From: Bacillota bacterium
GTDB lineage: Bacteria > Bacillota > Clostridia > Christensenellales > Aristaeellaceae
NCBI GenBank assembly: GCA_023459275.1
Contig: JAEWVC010000021.1
Coordinates: forward strand, 1 to 61,221
Direction: 5' to 3'
Length of the DNA stretch: 61,221 bases
The position numbers were made by a program, and so were the translations under genes. The notes under the pieces are model-generated. The model saw only the letters and a program-made list of their open reading frames with translations, was not told where the DNA came from and made no database searches. Shown here in pieces: positions 58,715-61,221 of this stretch (position 1 is its first letter; every line of letters begins with the position of its first letter).

Positions 58715-59452
58715 TCAGCCCACCTCCTTTTTTACACCCAGGGGGTATTGCGGGATCATGGTTTCTTCCAGCCATTTCAGGGCTTCCTTGGGGGTCATGC
58801 CCCAGTTGGTGGGACAGGTGGAGAGAACCTCCACCATGGCAAAGCCCTTGCCCTGGGCCTGCATTTCAAAGGCCTTCCTGATGGCCTTTTTCGCTTCGAT
58901 GATGTGCTTGACATCATGGACGGACACCCTGGCGATATAAGCGGGCCCATCCAAAGTGGCCAGCATTTCGCTGACGCGGATGGGATATCCGCAAAGCGCC
59001 GGATCCCGGCCGTAGGGAGAGGTGGTGGTCACCTGCCCCGGCAGGGTGGTGGGGGCCATCTGCCCGCCGGTCATGCCATAGATGGCATTGTTTACGAAAA
59101 TCACGGTGATCTTTTCCCCGCGGGTGGCGGCGTGGACGATCTCCGCCGCACCGATGGAGGCCAGGTCGCCGTCCCCCTGGTAGGTGAAAACCATATGATC
59201 TGGCTTGACCCGCTTGATGCCGGTGGCCACCGCGGGCGCCCGGCCATGGGCGGCTTCCATCATATCGCAGTTGAAATATTCATAGGCGAACACCGCGCAG
59301 CCTACCGGCGCCACGCCGATGGCCTTGTCCTGCATCCCCAATTCCTCAATGGCCTCCGCCACCAGCCGGTGGATGATGCCGTGGGTGCAGCCCGGGCAGT
59401 AATGCATGGGCTTGTCGGTGAGCATTTTCGTTTTTTCAAATACGACCGCCAT
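58715..59452 (-). CDS. vorA: 2-oxoacid:ferredoxin oxidoreductase, beta (thiamine diphosphate) subunit
   Basis: The 245-residue subunit binds thiamine diphosphate: YCPGCTHGIIHRLV near the start, YQGDGDLASIGAAEIVHAA (GDG motif, ~95-113) and NNAIYGMTGGQMAPTT (~122-137). It decarboxylates the 2-oxoacid and passes electrons to ferredoxin. Its start abuts the alpha subunit stop codon. Branched-chain oxoacids or 2-oxoglutarate are the likely substrates; sequence alone does not settle which. Confidence 0.9.
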   Translation of the reverse strand: MAVVFEKTKMLTDKPMHYCPGCTHGIIHRLVAEAIEELGMQDKAIGVAPVGCAVFAYEYFNCDMMEAAHGRAPAVATGIKRVKPDHMVFTYQGDGDLASIGAAEIVHAATRGEKITVIFVNNAIYGMTGGQMAPTTLPGQVTTTSPYGRDPALCGYPIRVSEMLATLDGPAYIARVSVHDVKHIIEAKKAIRKAFEMQAQGKGFAMVEVLSTCPTNWGMTPKEALKWLEETMIPQYPLGVKKEVG

Positions 59453-60520
59453 TTACTTGCCCTCCCCGCTGATTTTTTTGACTTCCTCCAGCACTTCCCG
59501 CACGGAGGGGACCATGCCGCCGGTGCGCCCGTAAAAGTGCACGGGCTTTGCGCCGTTTACCGCCAAACGCACATCCTCCACCATTTGCCCCAGGCTCATT
59601 TCCACGGTGAGGAAGGCTTTTGCGTGGGCGGCAGCCGCCTTGATGGCCTGGTCGGGGAAGGGCCACAGGGTAATGGGCCGGATGAGGCCCGCCTTGAGCC
59701 CTTCCGCCCGCAATTTGCGCATGGCGCTTCTTGCCACCCTGGCGGTGGTGCCATAGGCCACCAGCACATAATCGGCGTCTTCCACAAGCTCCTGCTGCAC
59801 CCGGACCTCATTTTGGATCATCAGGTCATACTTCTTCTGAAGCTTCAGGTTGTGCTTTTCCAGCGCGGTGGGGTCGATATACAGGCTGTTGATGATGGCC
59901 CGCTCTTTCATGCTTCCCGTGCCGGCAGCCCAGGTTTTCGCCTGCAAATCAGCGGCAGGGGTATAGTCGGGCATCTGAACCGGCTCCATCATCTGGCCGA
60001 TCAGGCCGTCGCCCATCACCAGCACCGGGTTGCGGTACCGGTCGGCGATGTCAAAGGCCAGCTGCGTCAGCTCCACCGCTTCCTGCACGGAGGAAGGGGC
60101 CAGCACCACCATGCGGTAATCGCCGTGGCCGCCGCCCCTGGTGCTTTGGAAATAGTCGCTCTGGGCCGGCTGGATGGACCCAAGGCCCGGGCCGCCGCGG
60201 ACCATATTGACGATCACACAGGGAAGCTCCGCGCCTGCGATATAGCTGATGCCTTCCTGCTTTAAGCTGATCCCCGGGCTGGAAGAGGAGGTCATAACCC
60301 TGGCCCCCGCGCCCGCCGCGCCGTAAACCATATTGATGGCCGCCACTTCGCTTTCCGCCTGCAAAAAGCAGCCGCCCTCCTTGGGCAGGCGCTGGGACAT
60401 GTATTCCGGTATCTGGTTCTGCGGGGTGATGGGATAGCCGAAGAAGAACCGGCAGCCCGCCTGGATGGCGGCTTCGGCAATGGCCTCGTTGCCCTTCATC
60501 AGCATTTTTTCCTGAGCCAT
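59453..60520 (-). CDS. vorB: 2-oxoacid:ferredoxin oxidoreductase, alpha subunit (VorB-like)
   Basis: The 355-residue subunit has the conserved start LMKGNEAIAEAAIQAGCRFFFGYPITPQ. Further motifs are QAESEVAAINMVYGAAGAGARVMTSSSSPG and a late VEMSLGQMVEDVRLAVNG segment. The overall pattern matches proteins annotated as 3-methyl-2-oxobutanoate dehydrogenase VorB. It follows the ferredoxin gene by 12 bp. Running forward the complex burns branched-chain amino acid carbon; running backward it fixes CO2 on acyl-CoA. Confidence 0.9.
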   Translation of the reverse strand: MAQEKMLMKGNEAIAEAAIQAGCRFFFGYPITPQNQIPEYMSQRLPKEGGCFLQAESEVAAINMVYGAAGAGARVMTSSSSPGISLKQEGISYIAGAELPCVIVNMVRGGPGLGSIQPAQSDYFQSTRGGGHGDYRMVVLAPSSVQEAVELTQLAFDIADRYRNPVLVMGDGLIGQMMEPVQMPDYTPAADLQAKTWAAGTGSMKERAIINSLYIDPTALEKHNLKLQKKYDLMIQNEVRVQQELVEDADYVLVAYGTTARVARSAMRKLRAEGLKAGLIRPITLWPFPDQAIKAAAAHAKAFLTVEMSLGQMVEDVRLAVNGAKPVHFYGRTGGMVPSVREVLEEVKKISGEGK

Positions 60521-60532
60521 AAAAACCGCCTC

Positions 60533-60739
60533 CTACTTTTCTACGGTAATCACGCAGTCCGGGCACATCCTGGCGCAGAAGGCGCAGCCGATGCATTGCG
60601 CCTGGTCAACGCACTCGGCGGGGTGATAACCGCGGCTGTTGACTTCCTTTTTTGATAAAACAAGGATCTTGCGTGGGCACACGTCCACGCACAAGCCGCA
60701 GCCTTTGCATAAATCGGCCTGAAAGGTTACTTTGGGCAT
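60533..60739 (-). CDS. 2[4Fe-4S] ferredoxin, delta subunit of the oxidoreductase
   Basis: The 68-residue protein has two full cluster motifs, CKGCGLCVDVCP near residues 11-22 and CIGCAFCARMCP near 48-59. It is the electron-carrying subunit of the Vor complex and the first gene of the operon. ATG 60739 has GGAGG 11 bases upstream. An upstream in-frame extension would run into the operator region and is not likely. Confidence 0.93.
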   Translation of the reverse strand: MPKVTFQADLCKGCGLCVDVCPRKILVLSKKEVNSRGYHPAECVDQAQCIGCAFCARMCPDCVITVEK

Positions 60740-60762
60740 AAAAAAGAAAACCTCCTTTGCCG

Positions 60763-60778
60763 CAAACCGGACGGTTTG
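60763..60778. promoter_or_regulatory. palindromic operator in the vor leader
   Basis: CAAACCGGACGGTTTG is a perfect 7-bp inverted repeat with a two-base centre. It lies between the predicted transcription start (~60781) and the ribosome-binding site. The tight centre disfavours an RNA hairpin and fits a TetR- or LacI-class dimer site. Confidence 0.65.
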
Positions 60779-60787
60779 TGTTCTTAC

Positions 60788-60815
60788 ATTATACAATAGG
60801 AACGCGGCTTGTCAA
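60788..60815 (-). promoter_or_regulatory. promoter of the vor operon
   Basis: TTGACA (60810-60815) and TATAAT (60788-60793) on the minus strand are perfect consensus boxes 16 bp apart. Confidence 0.85.
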
Positions 60816-61048
60816 TCAGCCGGCTTCCAAACAGAAGGAGGATCCCCTCCGGCGGCATCTTTTGAACAGCATCCATACAGCTTTGCCCGAAGGGAGAACC
60901 GCAGTAAACTCCGGCGAACGTTTTTGAGAGAAAACAAAGAAAACCGGGCACTACCAAAGATAAAAACGAACGTTTCTTGCGATCTGTGAAAGAATATACG
61001 TGGAAAAAAATATACGAGAAAAATGTGATTTTTCCCGCGAAAAATGGG
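60816..61048. other. gap between vor and the terminal promoter, with AT-rich upstream element
   Basis: No gene is supported. The right half becomes AT-rich, with AATATACG repeated at about 60993 and 61009 and A/T tracts up to the -35 box at 61049, as in the UP elements of rRNA promoters. This is a marked composition change from the GC-rich surroundings. Confidence 0.55.
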
Positions 61049-61077
61049 TTGACAAGGTGTTAGTGCTGTGTTAGACT
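61049..61077 (+). promoter_or_regulatory. strong promoter, probably of an rRNA operon
   Basis: TTGACA (61049-61054) and TAGACT (61072-61077) are 17 bp apart. An AT-rich UP-like stretch precedes them, and the downstream leader has no open reading frame. Confidence 0.75.
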
Positions 61078-61083
61078 AACGGA

Positions 61084-61221
61084 CGTCGCCTTTGAGCGGC
61101 GCCGGACCTTGAAAACGATACAGAGTCTGAGAGGACTCAAGAGGAAGAGAGAAATCGACAGTCGATTCTGACAATGAGTTTACACTTTGTCGAGGGAAAG
61201 ATCAGTAAGGGAACTTACTGA
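61084..61221 (+). other. hairpin-rich stable-RNA leader, likely pre-16S rRNA (partial)
   Basis: The sequence contains ACCTTGAAAACGATACAG, which resembles text near rRNA genes of Clostridia. Consecutive small stems follow: GAGTC/GACTC (61123-61138), AATCGAC/GTCGATT (61153-61167) and GACAA/TTGTC further on. The window ends before any 16S sequence, so the identity rests on leader style and promoter strength. Confidence 0.5.

Noticed and set aside
60732..60989. An 85-codon plus-strand frame upstream of the rRNA-like promoter
   Set aside because: It overlaps the vor promoter and operator in antisense, has no ribosome-binding site and its composition is not coding-like.

Overview
The window is GC-rich, tightly packed bacterial DNA. 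It carries the markers of a spore-forming Clostridia-type Firmicute: a BofA homologue (sigma-K checkpoint), a CggR-type glycolytic regulator, a T-box riboswitch, the Asp23/AmaP/DUF2273 envelope set, a SpoIIIE/FtsK translocase, a DUF4489 protein and a four-subunit ferredoxin-linked 2-oxoacid oxidoreductase. The sulfatase and sugar-ABC gene sets suggest an anaerobic, host-gut type of lifestyle. A GC-rich, Christensenellales-like lineage would fit, but that assignment is inference only.

Layout. 1-357: four tRNA genes on the minus strand (Pro, Glu, CAT-anticodon Met/Ile2, Asp) behind a consensus promoter. 471-9952: an alpha/beta hydrolase, an AraM-type glycerol-1-phosphate dehydrogenase, a DUF4489 protein, a PhnB-like VOC protein, a two-component system, a MocR regulator divergent from an EamA transporter, and a CorA transporter. 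9964-17619: an ACP-like protein lacking the prosthetic-group serine downstream of HelD, a polyol/uronate dehydrogenase, an acetyltransferase, a membrane-anchored thioredoxin-fold/GH8-like fusion and rpiB. 17795-23092: bofA, then cggR-pgk-tpiA-gpmI, a glycolytic operon without gapA or eno.

23301-37319: one long minus-strand run. Read 5' to 3', it is a T-box leader, GNAT, hisS, aspS, asp23, amaP, DUF2273, nusB, an M22-type Kae1 paralogue, folD, xseA, xseB, ispA, DUF212, DUF6106, iscS and thiI. The T-box specifier (GAC) and its variable acceptor-pairing base (C) both match tRNA-Asp, and the tRNA-Asp gene at the window start has the required G73. 37800-41655: ftsK and a secreted DUF3298-type protein.

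41853-47701: an ArsR-like regulator, a carbohydrate ABC importer (solute-binding protein plus two permeases) with a long leader, and an M20 amidohydrolase. 47978-57788: an eight-gene minus-strand operon with two LacI regulators, three apparently cytoplasmic sulfatases and a complete sugar ABC importer lacking its ATPase. It looks like a system that imports sulfated saccharides intact and desulfates them inside the cell. 58167-60739: a Vor-type 2-oxoacid:ferredoxin oxidoreductase (ferredoxin, alpha, beta, gamma) with a palindromic operator in its leader. The window ends in a strong plus-strand promoter and a hairpin-rich leader that looks like the start of an rRNA operon.

Several dispersed repeats sit between genes. 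These are a double-hairpin element in four copies (one supplying the end of aspS), a long inverted repeat in two copies with compensatory arm changes, and an inverted pair of GTAGGGGCG elements.
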